Made by a program: the position numbers and the translations under genes. Below the pieces are notes generated by a model that had not been told where the DNA came from, made no database searches, and saw only the letters and a list, made by a program, of their open reading frames with translations. Below are positions 17,484 through 25,400 of a stretch of DNA of 43,484 nucleotides, in pieces (within the stretch, counting starts at the first letter, position 1; the number at the start of each line of letters is the position of its first letter). This stretch comes from Paracoccaceae bacterium. GTDB lineage: Bacteria > Pseudomonadota > Alphaproteobacteria > Rhodobacterales > Rhodobacteraceae. The stretch spans positions 1 to 43,484 of the forward strand of contig JALTNO010000283.1 in the NCBI GenBank assembly GCA_027000645.1, read 5' to 3'.

Positions 17484-18263
17484 TCAGAGATCGAGCTCGA
17501 CCCAGACCGGGACGTGATCCGAGGGCTTTTCGCGGCCGCGGATTTCGCGGTCGATGCCGGCGTCGGTCAGCAGGTCGGCGGCCTGGGGGGTGAGCAGGAT
17601 GTGGTCGATCAGGATGCCGTTGTTTCGCGGCCACGCACCGGCCTGGTAGTCCCAGAAGGAATAGTGGCCGGGGCCGGGATGGCGGACGCGGAAGCCGTCG
17701 GTAAAGCCCAGGTTGAGGACGCGGCGGAAGGCGGCGCGGGTTTCGGGAAGGAACAGGGCGTCCGATTCCCAGGCCTCGGGGCGGGCGGCGTCCTCGCGCC
17801 CGGGGATGACGTTGTAGTCGCCGGCCATCAGCGCCGGTTCCTCGCTGCGGAGCAGTTCCCTGGCGCGGCCGTGCAGGCGTTCCATCCAGGCGAGCTTGTA
17901 GTCGTATTTCGGCCCCGGCGCGGGGTTGCCGTTGGGCAGGTAGAGCGCGCACAGCCGCAGGGCGCGTTCGCCGACCACCGTGGCCTCGATCCAGCGCGCC
18001 TGTTCGTCCCCGTCGTCGCCGGGCAGGCCGCGCGAGACGTCTTCGAGCGGCAGTTTCGACAGGATCGCGACGCCGTTGAATCCCTTCTGTCCGTGGGTTT
18101 CCACGTTGTATCCGCGATCCTCGAACAGGGCGCGGGGGAAGTTCTCGTCCAGCGACTTGATTTCCTGCAGCAGTGCCACGTCCGGGCGGGCCTCGTCCAG
18201 CCAGTCGCACAGTGGCTGGGCGCGGGCCCTGATTCCGTTGATGTTGAAGGTGGCGATCTTCAT
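17484..18263 (-). CDS. xthA: Exodeoxyribonuclease III (AP endonuclease)
   Basis: A 259-residue member of the exonuclease III/APE1 family. The start MKIATFNINGIRAR, the metal ligand in LLQEIKS, GVAILSK, the catalytic GDYNVIPG and the C-terminal KPSDHVPVWVELDL are all there. It nicks DNA at abasic sites in base excision repair. The start has GGGAGAG five bases upstream. Convergent with phoB and divergent from the small membrane protein gene. Confidence 0.94.
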   Translation of the reverse strand: MKIATFNINGIRARAQPLCDWLDEARPDVALLQEIKSLDENFPRALFEDRGYNVETHGQKGFNGVAILSKLPLEDVSRGLPGDDGDEQARWIEATVVGERALRLCALYLPNGNPAPGPKYDYKLAWMERLHGRARELLRSEEPALMAGDYNVIPGREDAARPEAWESDALFLPETRAAFRRVLNLGFTDGFRVRHPGPGHYSFWDYQAGAWPRNNGILIDHILLTPQAADLLTDAGIDREIRGREKPSDHVPVWVELDL

Positions 18264-18435
18264 GCGGCTCTCCCGTCGATGCGGGATCTATTGCAGGTGA
18301 GGGTGCGCGGGGCAAGCCGGCGGGCGAAATGACGGCCGGGGAGATGCGACAAATCCGACAGGTCTGCGGGTTTTCGAATGTTTGCCATGGACCTGTCGCC
18401 TGTGAATGCTAGATTTGAAGCATGAGAGGTGAACC

Positions 18436-18753
18436 ATGCCGAAACTTGTCAAGCTTTACATTCGCAACGTTCTGATCGGCTTTGCCGTGGCGGGCGCATT
18501 CGTTGGGATGCTCTTGTGGTTCAACGTGATGAACCTGTGGCACCTGGTGACGTCGTCGGATGCCGGCATTCTGGCGGTCGGCATCCTGTGGTTCGCGCAT
18601 GGTGTCGTCTTTGCCGGCGTGCAGTTCGCATTGGCGGTGATGGCCATGGCCGAGCGCGAGGATGGCGGGCCGCGGCGCGGATCTCCGGTGGTCGATCTGT
18701 GGCGGCCGGTTCGGGTGCGTGCCGAGGCGAAGGCCGACCCCGTCCGCCGTTGA
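18436..18753 (+). CDS. Small two-helix membrane protein of unknown function
   Basis: A 105-residue protein with two hydrophobic helices (about 12-33 and 44-68) and a short basic tail rich in Arg and Pro. The segment MPKLVKLYIRNVLIGFAVAG followed by LLWFNVMNLWHLV is conserved in Rhodobacterales as far as I recall, but I know no function. The GAGGTGAACC before the ATG is a strong ribosome site, and codon use is normal for the window. Read divergently from xthA. Confidence 0.65.
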   Translation: MPKLVKLYIRNVLIGFAVAGAFVGMLLWFNVMNLWHLVTSSDAGILAVGILWFAHGVVFAGVQFALAVMAMAEREDGGPRRGSPVVDLWRPVRVRAEAKADPVRR

Positions 18754-18866
18754 GAGCCGGCCGGCGCCGGGCATTGTCCGCGCCGGCGATCGGGCGCCGG
18801 GGCGAATGATCGAGAAACGGTTGGTTGCGCAGGGGCGGCGGGACCACCAGCAACCGTGCGGTCATG

Positions 18867-18943
18867 ATTCCCGAGGACCTGCATGTACAGGTGGGCGCCA
18901 GGTAATCAGGCCAGGACCTGAACAGAGCCAGCTCCCTCGGAAT
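18867..18943 (+). other. Gene-free region with internal pairing (possible structured RNA)
   Basis: The gap 18754-19085 has no supported gene. ATT-CCGAGG (18867-18876, one bulged C) can pair with CCTCGG-AAT (18935-18943). Inside it, ACCTG at 18877 and CAGGT at 18888 form one hairpin, and CAGGT at 18899 with ACCTG at 18916 a second. I compared it by eye with SRP, 6S, RNase P and tmRNA signatures and could not match any. Strand is assumed. Confidence 0.25.
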
Positions 18944-19059
18944 TGTGTAAGGCCACCGGAATGCGACCCGTCACGCGAAGGGCAGAACCCGCCTGCGCCT
19001 AGGTAAGTGGTGCGGCGCTGCGGGGCAAGGGGGGAAGCGGCAATTTTCGCTTGATTATC

Positions 19060-19074
19060 GTTCCCGAAATGTTC
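19060..19074 (+). promoter_or_regulatory. LexA box (SOS operator) of mmcB
   Basis: GTTCCCGAAATGTTC matches the alphaproteobacterial LexA site GTTC-N7-GTTC exactly. It is 11 bases upstream of the mmcB start, and a -10-like GATTAT lies just before it, so bound LexA would cover the start of transcription. Caulobacter mmcB is DNA-damage inducible, which fits. Confidence 0.85.
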
Positions 19075-19085
19075 ACCATGATTCC

Positions 19086-19538
19086 ATGGTACGGGACATG
19101 CGATGCGGACAGAGGCTTGCCCGCGGGGTGACACGGCACCTGCGCGGGCGCGGTTTTGCCTCGATCGAGGAATTCGTGCCCGAACGCGGTTTGCGGGTGG
19201 ACGTGATGGCGCTGGGGCCGCGTGGCGAGTTCTGGGTGGTGGAGTGCAAGTCGGGCCGCGCCGATTTTCTTTCCGATTCGAAGTGGCGCGGATACCTGGG
19301 CTGGTGCGATCGGTATTTCTGGGCGGTGGACGTGGATTTCCCGCTCGAGATCCTGCCGCAGGAAAGCGGGGTGATGATCGCCGATGCCCATGGCGCCGAA
19401 ATCCTGCGCATGCCCGTCAAGGCGCGCCTTGCCCCGGCACGCCGCAGGGCGCTGATGCAGAGATTTGCCATGGATGCGGCGCGACGGCTGCAGGCGATGC
19501 GCGACCCCGCGCTCGGGATGTTCGGCCAGGCGTCCTGA
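19086..19538 (+). CDS. mmcB: MmcB family DNA repair protein
   Basis: A 150-residue protein of the MmcB family (formerly DUF), with a restriction-endonuclease-like core: RVDVMALGPRGEFWVVECKS carries the D...ExK arrangement of PD-(D/E)xK nucleases. In Caulobacter the homologue is part of the SOS response and contributes to mitomycin C resistance. The LexA box directly upstream supports the same role here. An alternative ATG lies at 19098. The gene converges with the DUF6324 gene. Confidence 0.85.
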   Translation: MVRDMRCGQRLARGVTRHLRGRGFASIEEFVPERGLRVDVMALGPRGEFWVVECKSGRADFLSDSKWRGYLGWCDRYFWAVDVDFPLEILPQESGVMIADAHGAEILRMPVKARLAPARRRALMQRFAMDAARRLQAMRDPALGMFGQAS

Positions 19539-19570
19539 GGCGGGCCCCGGAAGGCGGCCTCGTGCGCCGC

Positions 19571-19765
19571 TCAGCGGCCCTTGCCCAGCCCGCGTGCGGC
19601 CTGGGCCGCGGCGCGGATTTCATCGGCGATTTCCTCGGCCTCTTCGGGGTCGAAATCCATCGGGATCTCGATCCCGTCGGCCTCGACGAACAGGCGGACC
19701 ATGCCCTTGTCCGTCGGTCCGATCTGAAGGTTGGCCGCGATGTCGCTTTCGGTATTGATGCCCAT
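19571..19765 (-). CDS. DUF6324 family small protein
   Basis: A 64-residue acidic protein, MGINTESDIAANLQIGPTDK then VEADGIEIPMDFDPEEAEEI, ending in a short helical Ala/Arg stretch. I recognise it as DUF6324, common in Rhodobacterales and of unknown function. The ATG at 19765 has GGAGG five bases upstream; an ATG one codon earlier is too close to that site. Divergent from tRNA-His. Confidence 0.75.
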   Translation of the reverse strand: MGINTESDIAANLQIGPTDKGMVRLFVEADGIEIPMDFDPEEAEEIADEIRAAAQAARGLGKGR

Positions 19766-19889
19766 CATTGCCTCCGCTGATGCAGGCCCCGTGCTACGCG
19801 CAGAGGGGGCGGGATTCAAGCCGTGTTCGGGGACGCGGCCTGCCCGCGCGGCCTGCCGGCTCACGGGCGCGGGGCACGATTTTATCCGC

Positions 19890-19918
19890 TTGCAATCGGG
19901 CGTGCGGTTGGCTACATC
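19890..19918 (+). promoter_or_regulatory. Promoter of tRNA-His
   Basis: TTGCAA (19890-19895) and TACATC (19913-19918) are separated by 17 bp, and the mature tRNA begins ten bases later. This is a good housekeeping promoter for a stable RNA gene. Confidence 0.6.
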
Positions 19919-19927
19919 GCGCGCAGT

Positions 19928-20004
19928 GCCGCCTTAGCTCAGCTGGTCAGAGCGCTGGATTGTGGATCCAGAGGTCCCCCGTTCGAGCCGGGGAGGCGGT
20001 ACCA
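19928..20004 (+). tRNA. tRNA-His (GTG)
   Basis: A complete cloverleaf with anticodon GTG in the loop TTGTGGA, T-loop TTCGAGC and an encoded CCA. The acceptor stem runs GCCGCCT with AGGCGGT, the discriminator is A73 and the base before G1 is T, so the usual bacterial G-1/C73 pair is missing. Such tRNA-His with A73 and no G-1 is a known trait of a large alphaproteobacterial group whose HisRS has adapted to it. Confidence 0.95.
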
Positions 20005-20106
20005 TCTCAGGAACGGGATGACGCGGGAGGAACCGGGCCGGGTGCGGCGCCGGGTTGCTTCCCGTTGCGCGGGCGGACGTGCGGGGCGTTGCCGGCGGGA
20101 AGGGGC

Positions 20107-20151
20107 GGGGGCTCTGCCCCCGCACCCCCGGGATATTTGCGGCCAGAAAAA
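20107..20151 (+). repeat. Intergenic modular repeat, copy 3 (variant core)
   Basis: A GGGGG/CCCCC hairpin with CTCTG loop (20107-20121) is followed after GCA by a variant core, CCCCCGGGATATTTGCGGCC then AGAAAAAG (20125-20151). The second inverted repeat is absent. It lies between convergent tRNA-His and the iron alcohol dehydrogenase gene. Confidence 0.65.
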
Positions 20152-20160
20152 GATCCTGTC

Positions 20161-21306
20161 CTACAGGCAGGATTCGAACAGCGCGCGGGTGTTTTCCGGG
20201 GTCATCTCGACCGGGTTGCCGCCGACGCTGGGATCGGCCAGCGCCGCACGCGTGAGCGCGTCGAGGTCAGGATCGGCAACGCCCAGTTCGGTCAGGGTCT
20301 TCGGAATGCCGAGGCTGTCGTTGAGATCCTCGACAAAGGTGCAGAACCCGTCGAAGCCGCCCTCGATCCCGAGATAGGCGGCAGCCTGCGCGATGATGCC
20401 CTCGATGGCCGGGCGGTTGAACCGAAGCACCGCGGGCATGAACATGGCGTTGGTGGTGCCGTGATGGGTGTGATACATGGCCCCGACCGGATGGGACAGC
20501 GCGTGAATGGCGCCCAGCCCCTTCTGGAAGGCGGTGGCCCCCATGGCGGCGGCGGCCATCATCTGGGCGCGGGCCTCGATGTCGCTGCCGTCCTCGAAGG
20601 CGCGGGGGAGGAAGTCCTTGACCAGGCGCATCCCTTCCAGCGCAATCCCCTGGCTCATCGGGTGGTAGTGGGGCGAGCAGAACGCTTCGAGACAGTGGGC
20701 GAAGGCGTCCATGCCGGTGCCGGCGGTGATGTGGCCGGGCATGCCGACGGTCAGCTCCGGGTCGCAGATCACCACAGAGGGCAGCATTTTCGGGTGAAAG
20801 ATGATCTTCTTCTCGTGGGTTTGCGAATTGGTGATGACCCCGGCGCGGCCGACTTCCGATCCGGTACCGGCGGTGGTGGGCACCGCCACGATGGGGGCGA
20901 TGGCATCCGCGTCGGCGCGCGTCCACCAGTCGTCCACATCCTCGAAATCCCAGACCGGGCGGGTCTGACCGGACATGAAGGCCAGAACCTTGCCCAGATC
21001 CAGCCCCGATCCGCCGCCAAAGGCCACCACGCCGTCATAGCCGCCGTCGCGCCACACCTGCAGTGCTTCTTCCAGGTTGCGGTCGTTGGGGTTGGGATCG
21101 ACCTCGGAGAAGATTGCCCGGCCCATTCCGGCCGCATCGAGAAGCGACAGCGTGCGCGTCGTGATTTCCATCTCGGCCAGCCCGCGATCGGTGACCAGAA
21201 GCGGCCTTGAAATGCCCGCTGCACGGCAGGCATCGGCGATTTCCACGATCCGCCCGGCGCCAAAGCGGATCGTCGTGGGGTAGGACCAGTTTCCAACAAG
21301 TTTCAT
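20161..21306 (-). CDS. Iron-containing alcohol dehydrogenase
   Basis: A 381-residue group III dehydrogenase. It has an NAD site in FGGGSGLDLGKVLA and PTTAGTGSEV, and the metal ligands Asp200, His204, His268 and His282 are at the spacing seen in FucO. It should oxidise a primary alcohol to the aldehyde or the reverse. It follows the aldehyde dehydrogenase gene by four bases, at the end of the seven-gene leftward run, so a paired alcohol to aldehyde to acid route is likely. Confidence 0.88.
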   Translation of the reverse strand: MKLVGNWSYPTTIRFGAGRIVEIADACRAAGISRPLLVTDRGLAEMEITTRTLSLLDAAGMGRAIFSEVDPNPNDRNLEEALQVWRDGGYDGVVAFGGGSGLDLGKVLAFMSGQTRPVWDFEDVDDWWTRADADAIAPIVAVPTTAGTGSEVGRAGVITNSQTHEKKIIFHPKMLPSVVICDPELTVGMPGHITAGTGMDAFAHCLEAFCSPHYHPMSQGIALEGMRLVKDFLPRAFEDGSDIEARAQMMAAAAMGATAFQKGLGAIHALSHPVGAMYHTHHGTTNAMFMPAVLRFNRPAIEGIIAQAAAYLGIEGGFDGFCTFVEDLNDSLGIPKTLTELGVADPDLDALTRAALADPSVGGNPVEMTPENTRALFESCL

Positions 21307-21310
21307 TGGG

Positions 21311-22690
21311 TTATACCATTTTCTTCAGGTGATATGATTTCGGTCGCGTGAGAGCGTGAAAGCCCAAGACGCTCAGCCCGGCACCGCGGCCGGTATCCTT
21401 GCAGCCGGTCCAGCACAGCCCCGGATCGAGGTAGTCGCAGCGATTCATGTAGACGGTGCCGGTCTGCAGCCGGCGCCCGATCTCTTCGGCCTTCGCCGCG
21501 TCCCGGGTCCACAGCGAACAGGTCAGCCCGAAGCGCGAATCGTTCATCAGCCGGATGGCTTCCTCGTCGTCGCGCACGGCCATGATGCCGACCACGGGGC
21601 CGAAGGTTTCCTCGCGCATGACCTCCATCTCGTGGGTCACGTCCACCAGGATCTGCGGGGTCAGATAGACGCCGCCGTCGTCCTCGGGGAAGGGGTCGAT
21701 CAGCGCCTTCGCCCCCTGCGCCACCGCATCCGCGACATGCCGGCGCGCAGTTTCGGCGAAACGGATACTGGCCATCGGCCCGATCGTGGTTTCGGGATCC
21801 AGCGGGTTGCCCAACCGGTAGCCCTTTACCAGCGCCACCGATTTCTCCACGAAGGCGTCAAAGAGGCTTTCCTGCACATAGATCCGCTCGATCCCGCAGC
21901 AGCACTGGCCCGAATTGAACATCGCGCCATCCATCAGTACCTCGACCGCCGCATCGAGATCGGCATCAGCGCGCACATAGCCCGGATCCTTGCCGCCCAG
22001 CTCGGTGCTGACGGGGATGAAGGTGCCGGCGGCGGCGCGCTCCATCGCCTGCCCGCCGGCGACCGAGCCGGTGAAGTTCACGAAATCCACATGCCGCCCC
22101 GCAATCAGCGCTTCGGTGGTGGCATGATCCAGCACCAGGTTCCGGAACACGTCCTCGGGGATGCCGGCGGCATGAAAGGCCTCGGCCAGCCGTTCGCCCA
22201 CCTTCAGCGTCTGCGCCGCGTGTTTCAGCAGCACCGTGTTGCCCGCGATCAGCGCCGGGGCAATGGTGTTGATCGCCGTCATGTAGGGATAGTTCCACGG
22301 CGCCACCACCAGAACCACACCATGCGGTTCGCGCTCGATCTTGCGCAGGAAGGCCGGCGAATCCTCGATCACGATGGGCGTCAGCGCCTCATGCGCAATA
22401 TCGGCCATGTAAAGCGCGCGTTCCTCGAACCCCTTGAATTCGCCGCCATAGCGCACCGGGCGTCCCATCTGCCAGGCCAGTTCCTCGGCCATCCGCCCAG
22501 TATCGCGCCCAACTTCGGCAACGCCCGCGCGCACCAGCGCGATGCGCTCCTCCATGGGGCGCGCCGCCCACTCGGCCTGCGCCGCCCGTGCCCGTGCCGC
22601 CGCCGCCTCGGCCGCGGCCAGCTCCATCACCGGCCGCTCCAGATAGACCGATCCGTCGATCGGCGAGATGCACTTGACCGTTTTCACCAT
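21311..22690 (-). CDS. NAD(P)-dependent aldehyde dehydrogenase
   Basis: A 459-residue aldehyde dehydrogenase superfamily enzyme. Glu230 (STELGGKDP) is the general base, the catalytic cysteine is in NSGQCCCGIER (residues 263-265, most likely 264), and APWNYPYMTAINTIAPALIA forms the cofactor-binding stretch. The start at 22690 gives MVKTVKCISPIDG, the family's usual beginning; a longer reading frame upstream crosses an intergenic repeat and is not credible. A partner of the alcohol dehydrogenase. Confidence 0.9.
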   Translation of the reverse strand: MVKTVKCISPIDGSVYLERPVMELAAAEAAAARARAAQAEWAARPMEERIALVRAGVAEVGRDTGRMAEELAWQMGRPVRYGGEFKGFEERALYMADIAHEALTPIVIEDSPAFLRKIEREPHGVVLVVAPWNYPYMTAINTIAPALIAGNTVLLKHAAQTLKVGERLAEAFHAAGIPEDVFRNLVLDHATTEALIAGRHVDFVNFTGSVAGGQAMERAAAGTFIPVSTELGGKDPGYVRADADLDAAVEVLMDGAMFNSGQCCCGIERIYVQESLFDAFVEKSVALVKGYRLGNPLDPETTIGPMASIRFAETARRHVADAVAQGAKALIDPFPEDDGGVYLTPQILVDVTHEMEVMREETFGPVVGIMAVRDDEEAIRLMNDSRFGLTCSLWTRDAAKAEEIGRRLQTGTVYMNRCDYLDPGLCWTGCKDTGRGAGLSVLGFHALTRPKSYHLKKMV

Positions 22691-22737
22691 GATGTCCCCA
22701 TCTCCAAAGCCGGGCTGCCGCCCTGCGCGGGCCGCCC

Positions 22738-22767
22738 CCTTCATCTTGCTCCAAATACTCCCGCCGG
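22738..22767 (-). repeat. Intergenic modular repeat, copy 4 (core only)
   Basis: Read leftward, the core is GGGAGTATTTGGAGCAAGAT then GAAGG, matching the other copies at GGAGTATTT and AAGATGAAGG. The G/C hairpin of the full element is missing and the hairpin at 22772-22799 stands in its place. It lies between the glutamine-synthetase-like gene and the aldehyde dehydrogenase gene. Confidence 0.7.
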
Positions 22768-22771
22768 AGGC

Positions 22772-22799
22772 ATCCGGGCGCGCAATCGCGCGGCCGGAT
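22772..22799 (-). terminator. Hairpin behind the glutamine-synthetase-like gene
   Basis: Twelve-base arms at 22772-22783 and 22788-22799 pair with one mismatch around a four-base loop, five bases downstream of the stop codon. No T-tract follows, so it may attenuate rather than end transcription into the two dehydrogenase genes. Confidence 0.45.
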
Positions 22800-22804
22800 T
22801 TCCG

Positions 22805-24175
22805 TCAGGCGCGCTCGAACCCGCGGGCGATTTCCCAGTCCGTCACCACGCGGTCGAACTCTTCCTGTTCCCACTCGGCACAGCGCACATAGTGATCGAC
22901 CACCGCATCCCCCATCGCCCTGCGCAGCATGGCCGAGCCCTTCAGAGTCCCGGTCGCCTCCCGCAGCGTGCGGGGGATCTCCTGCGCCGTTTCGTCGGCA
23001 TACACGTCCCCCTCCACCGGCGGGGCCAGTTCCAGCCCCTTCTCGATCCCCTCGATCCCGGCGGCAATCATCGCCGCCAGCGCCAGATAGGGGTTCAGAT
23101 CCGACCCCCCGATCCGGCACTCCATGCGCACCGCTTTCGTGCCCTCGCCGCACAGGCGGAAGCCGGCGGTGCGGTTGTCCACCGACCAGGCGATCCGGGT
23201 GGGCGCGAAGCTGCCCTTCACGAAGCGCTTGTAGCTGTTCACATAGGGCGCAAGGAAAAAAGTGTAGTCGGGCGCGTGCGCGATCAGCCCGGCGCAGAAC
23301 TGCCGCATGGTCGTGGACATTCCGTGTTCGGCGCCGGCATCGAAAAAGGCGGGTTCGTCCCCGCGCCACAGCGACAGGTGCACATGGCTGGCCGAGCCGA
23401 CCCGGTCGTGGTGCCACTTGGGCAGGAAACTGGCCGCGTGCCCCTGCGCCCATGCGATTTCCTTGGTGGCGTGCTTGGCGATGCTGTGATGATCGGCGCA
23501 AAGCAGTGCCTCGGCATAGCGGATGTTGAGTTCCTCCTGGCCGGCCTCGGCCTCGCCCTTGGTGTTTTCCACCGGAATCCCCGCCGCGAACAGATGATTG
23601 CGCAGGGGGCGCATCACGGCTTCCTCCTTGGTGGTCTGGAGGATGTGGTAATCCTCGTTGTAGCCCGAAATCGGCGTCAGGTCGCGATAGCCGCCCTTGC
23701 GGATTTCGTCGAAACTCTTTTCGAACAGGAAGAACTCCAGCTCGGTCGCCGCCATGGCGGCATAGCCCATCTCCTCCAGCCGCGCGATCTGGCGCCTGAG
23801 CACCGCGCGCGGCGAATGCGGGATCGGTTCATGGGTGTGATGATCCAGCACGTCGCACAGCACCATCGCCGTGCCCTCCAGCCAGGGCATGGGGCGGATC
23901 GTGGCGAGGTCCGGCTTCATCACGTAGTCGCCGTAACCCGCGGCCCAGCTGGTCGCCTTGTAGCCGTCGGGGGTGGCCATCTCCAGGTCGGTGGCCAGCA
24001 GGTAGTTGCAGCAATGGGTCTCTTCCCACGCGCCGTCGATGAAATGCTGCGCGTGGAAGCGTTTGCCCATCAGCCGCCCCTGCATGTCCACCAGGCAGGC
24101 CACCACCGTGTCGATGGACCCGTCCTCGACGCGGGTTTTCAGATATTCAAAGCTCCAGGGCGCAGACATCGGCAT
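22805..24175 (-). CDS. Glutamine-synthetase-like amine:glutamate ligase
   Basis: A 456-residue member of the glutamine synthetase superfamily. ATELEFFLFE, the KGEAEAGQEELNIRYAEAL segment, HVHLSLW and the C-terminal ECRIGGSDLNPYLALAAMIA correspond to the metal and glutamate sites. It lacks the adenylylation loop and other marks of housekeeping GlnA and is closest in style to gamma-glutamyl-amine ligases such as PuuA or IpuC. Such enzymes join glutamate to an amine using ATP. The neighbours (transporter, two dehydrogenases, an amidohydrolase) support a catabolic role. The actual amine is unknown. Confidence 0.8.
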   Translation of the reverse strand: MPMSAPWSFEYLKTRVEDGSIDTVVACLVDMQGRLMGKRFHAQHFIDGAWEETHCCNYLLATDLEMATPDGYKATSWAAGYGDYVMKPDLATIRPMPWLEGTAMVLCDVLDHHTHEPIPHSPRAVLRRQIARLEEMGYAAMAATELEFFLFEKSFDEIRKGGYRDLTPISGYNEDYHILQTTKEEAVMRPLRNHLFAAGIPVENTKGEAEAGQEELNIRYAEALLCADHHSIAKHATKEIAWAQGHAASFLPKWHHDRVGSASHVHLSLWRGDEPAFFDAGAEHGMSTTMRQFCAGLIAHAPDYTFFLAPYVNSYKRFVKGSFAPTRIAWSVDNRTAGFRLCGEGTKAVRMECRIGGSDLNPYLALAAMIAAGIEGIEKGLELAPPVEGDVYADETAQEIPRTLREATGTLKGSAMLRRAMGDAVVDHYVRCAEWEQEEFDRVVTDWEIARGFERA

Positions 24176-24199
24176 TCATCCCGTTGTTGGTCACGGAGC

Positions 24200-24269
24200 G
24201 GCCCCGGCGCAGATCCGGGGCCACTCGGGGTTTTCGTGGCAGCCCCGGAGCGCGCGGGCGCGCCGGGGC
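24200..24269 (-). terminator. Two GC-rich hairpins between dctP-type gene and ligase gene
   Basis: GGCCCCGG pairs with CCGGGGCC (24200-24222), and GCCCCGG pairs with CCGGGGC (24242-24269) around an inner GCGCGC stem. They fill the 104-base gap. Neither has a T-tract, so partial attenuation or mRNA stabilisation, giving more transporter binding protein than ligase, is the likelier effect. Confidence 0.4.
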
Positions 24270-24279
24270 CGGCTGGGCG

Positions 24280-25317
24280 TCAGGTATAGCGATAGGGCCG
24301 CCCGGCCTTCTCCATGATGGCGTTGTACTCCTTGATCTTGGCCACCACCCTGGCCTTGGTTTCGGATTCGGCGGCGATTTCGTCCCAGAACTTCACCGCC
24401 TCGGCCTCGACCTGGGCCCATTCGTCGTCGGGGATCGCGGTCAGCTTCAGCTTGGTGCCGTTGACGCGCAGCGCCGCCTCGCCGCCCCAGTACCACCACT
24501 GCCGGCGGTAGTGGCTGGAATCGGTGCAGACCTGGAACAGGGTCTTGAGATTGTCCGGCAGGTCCGCCCAGCGCTGCATGTTGACGAAGAAGTGGCCGAT
24601 CCACGCCCCCGAGATGTTGTTGGTCAGGAAGTAGTCGGTCACGTCGGCCCAGCCCACCGTGTAGTCCTCGGTGATGCCCGACCAGGCCAGGCCGTCAAGC
24701 TCGCCCGTCTGCAGCGCCACCTCGGCGTCTTCCCACGGAATCGTCACCGGGATCACGCCGAAACGCGACATGAAGCGGCCCGCGGTGGGGAAGGTGAAGA
24801 TCTTGAGCCCCTTGAGATCTTCAAGGCTGTTGATCGGCTTCTTGGTGTTGAAGTGGCACGGATCCCACGACCCGGCCGAGACATGCTGCACGCCGACCTT
24901 GGCGTATTCCTCCTTCCAGATCTCGTCGAGCCCGTACTGGTTGAACAGCACCGGCACGTCGAGGCTGTAGCGCAGCGCGAAGGGGAAGTAGCCGCCGAAC
25001 ACGGTCACCTCGGTGGGCGAGGCCATCGAGTCGTCGTCCGACTGCACCGCGTCGATGGTGCCCTTCTGCATGGCGCGGAACAGCTCGCCCGTGGGCACCA
25101 GCTGGTCGGCGGTATACAGCTCGATCTGCATCTCGTCGCCGGCGATGGCGTTGAACTTGTCGATCATCGGCTTGACCACCTGCTCGGCCAGCGCCGGGCC
25201 GGCATAGGTCTGCAGGCGCCAGCGGATCTTGGCCCCCTGGGCGCGGACGGCCGGAGCGGCCAGCGTTGCGGCGGCGCCGATACCGGCGGTCTTGAGGAAC
25301 TTGCGTCTTGATGTCAT
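24280..25317 (-). CDS. TRAP transporter substrate-binding protein (DctP family)
   Basis: A 345-residue periplasmic binding protein. The N-terminus MTSRRKFLKTAGIGAAATLA is a twin-arginine (Tat) signal with cleavage near VRAQG. The DctP fold follows, with the conserved arginine region near LKGLKIFTFPTAGRFM. Folded export through Tat is common in the TakP/2-oxoacid-type branch, whose ligands are organic acids. The ATG at 25317 has AAGGAG at a good distance. Unusually it lies after the membrane genes (order Q, M, P). Confidence 0.9.
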   Translation of the reverse strand: MTSRRKFLKTAGIGAAATLAAPAVRAQGAKIRWRLQTYAGPALAEQVVKPMIDKFNAIAGDEMQIELYTADQLVPTGELFRAMQKGTIDAVQSDDDSMASPTEVTVFGGYFPFALRYSLDVPVLFNQYGLDEIWKEEYAKVGVQHVSAGSWDPCHFNTKKPINSLEDLKGLKIFTFPTAGRFMSRFGVIPVTIPWEDAEVALQTGELDGLAWSGITEDYTVGWADVTDYFLTNNISGAWIGHFFVNMQRWADLPDNLKTLFQVCTDSSHYRRQWWYWGGEAALRVNGTKLKLTAIPDDEWAQVEAEAVKFWDEIAAESETKARVVAKIKEYNAIMEKAGRPYRYT

Positions 25318-25400
25318 GGTCTCTCTCCTTGTTGAACAGGGTCTCGTCCGGTCCTTGCTTTGCTCGCTCCTTGCCGGAGTTCTGGTTGTTGTCTTGCTCG

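Noticed and set aside
18521-18865. 114-codon reverse-strand frame over the small membrane protein and the following gap
   Set aside because: Proline/arginine-rich shadow without a good start; the rightward gene has the ribosome site and membrane helices.
18850-19020. SRP RNA, 6S RNA, RNase P RNA or tmRNA in the gene-free stretch
   Set aside because: Checked by eye for their conserved motifs (for example the SRP GGAAGGAAGCAGCC region and the P RNA GAGGAAAGTCC); none fits.
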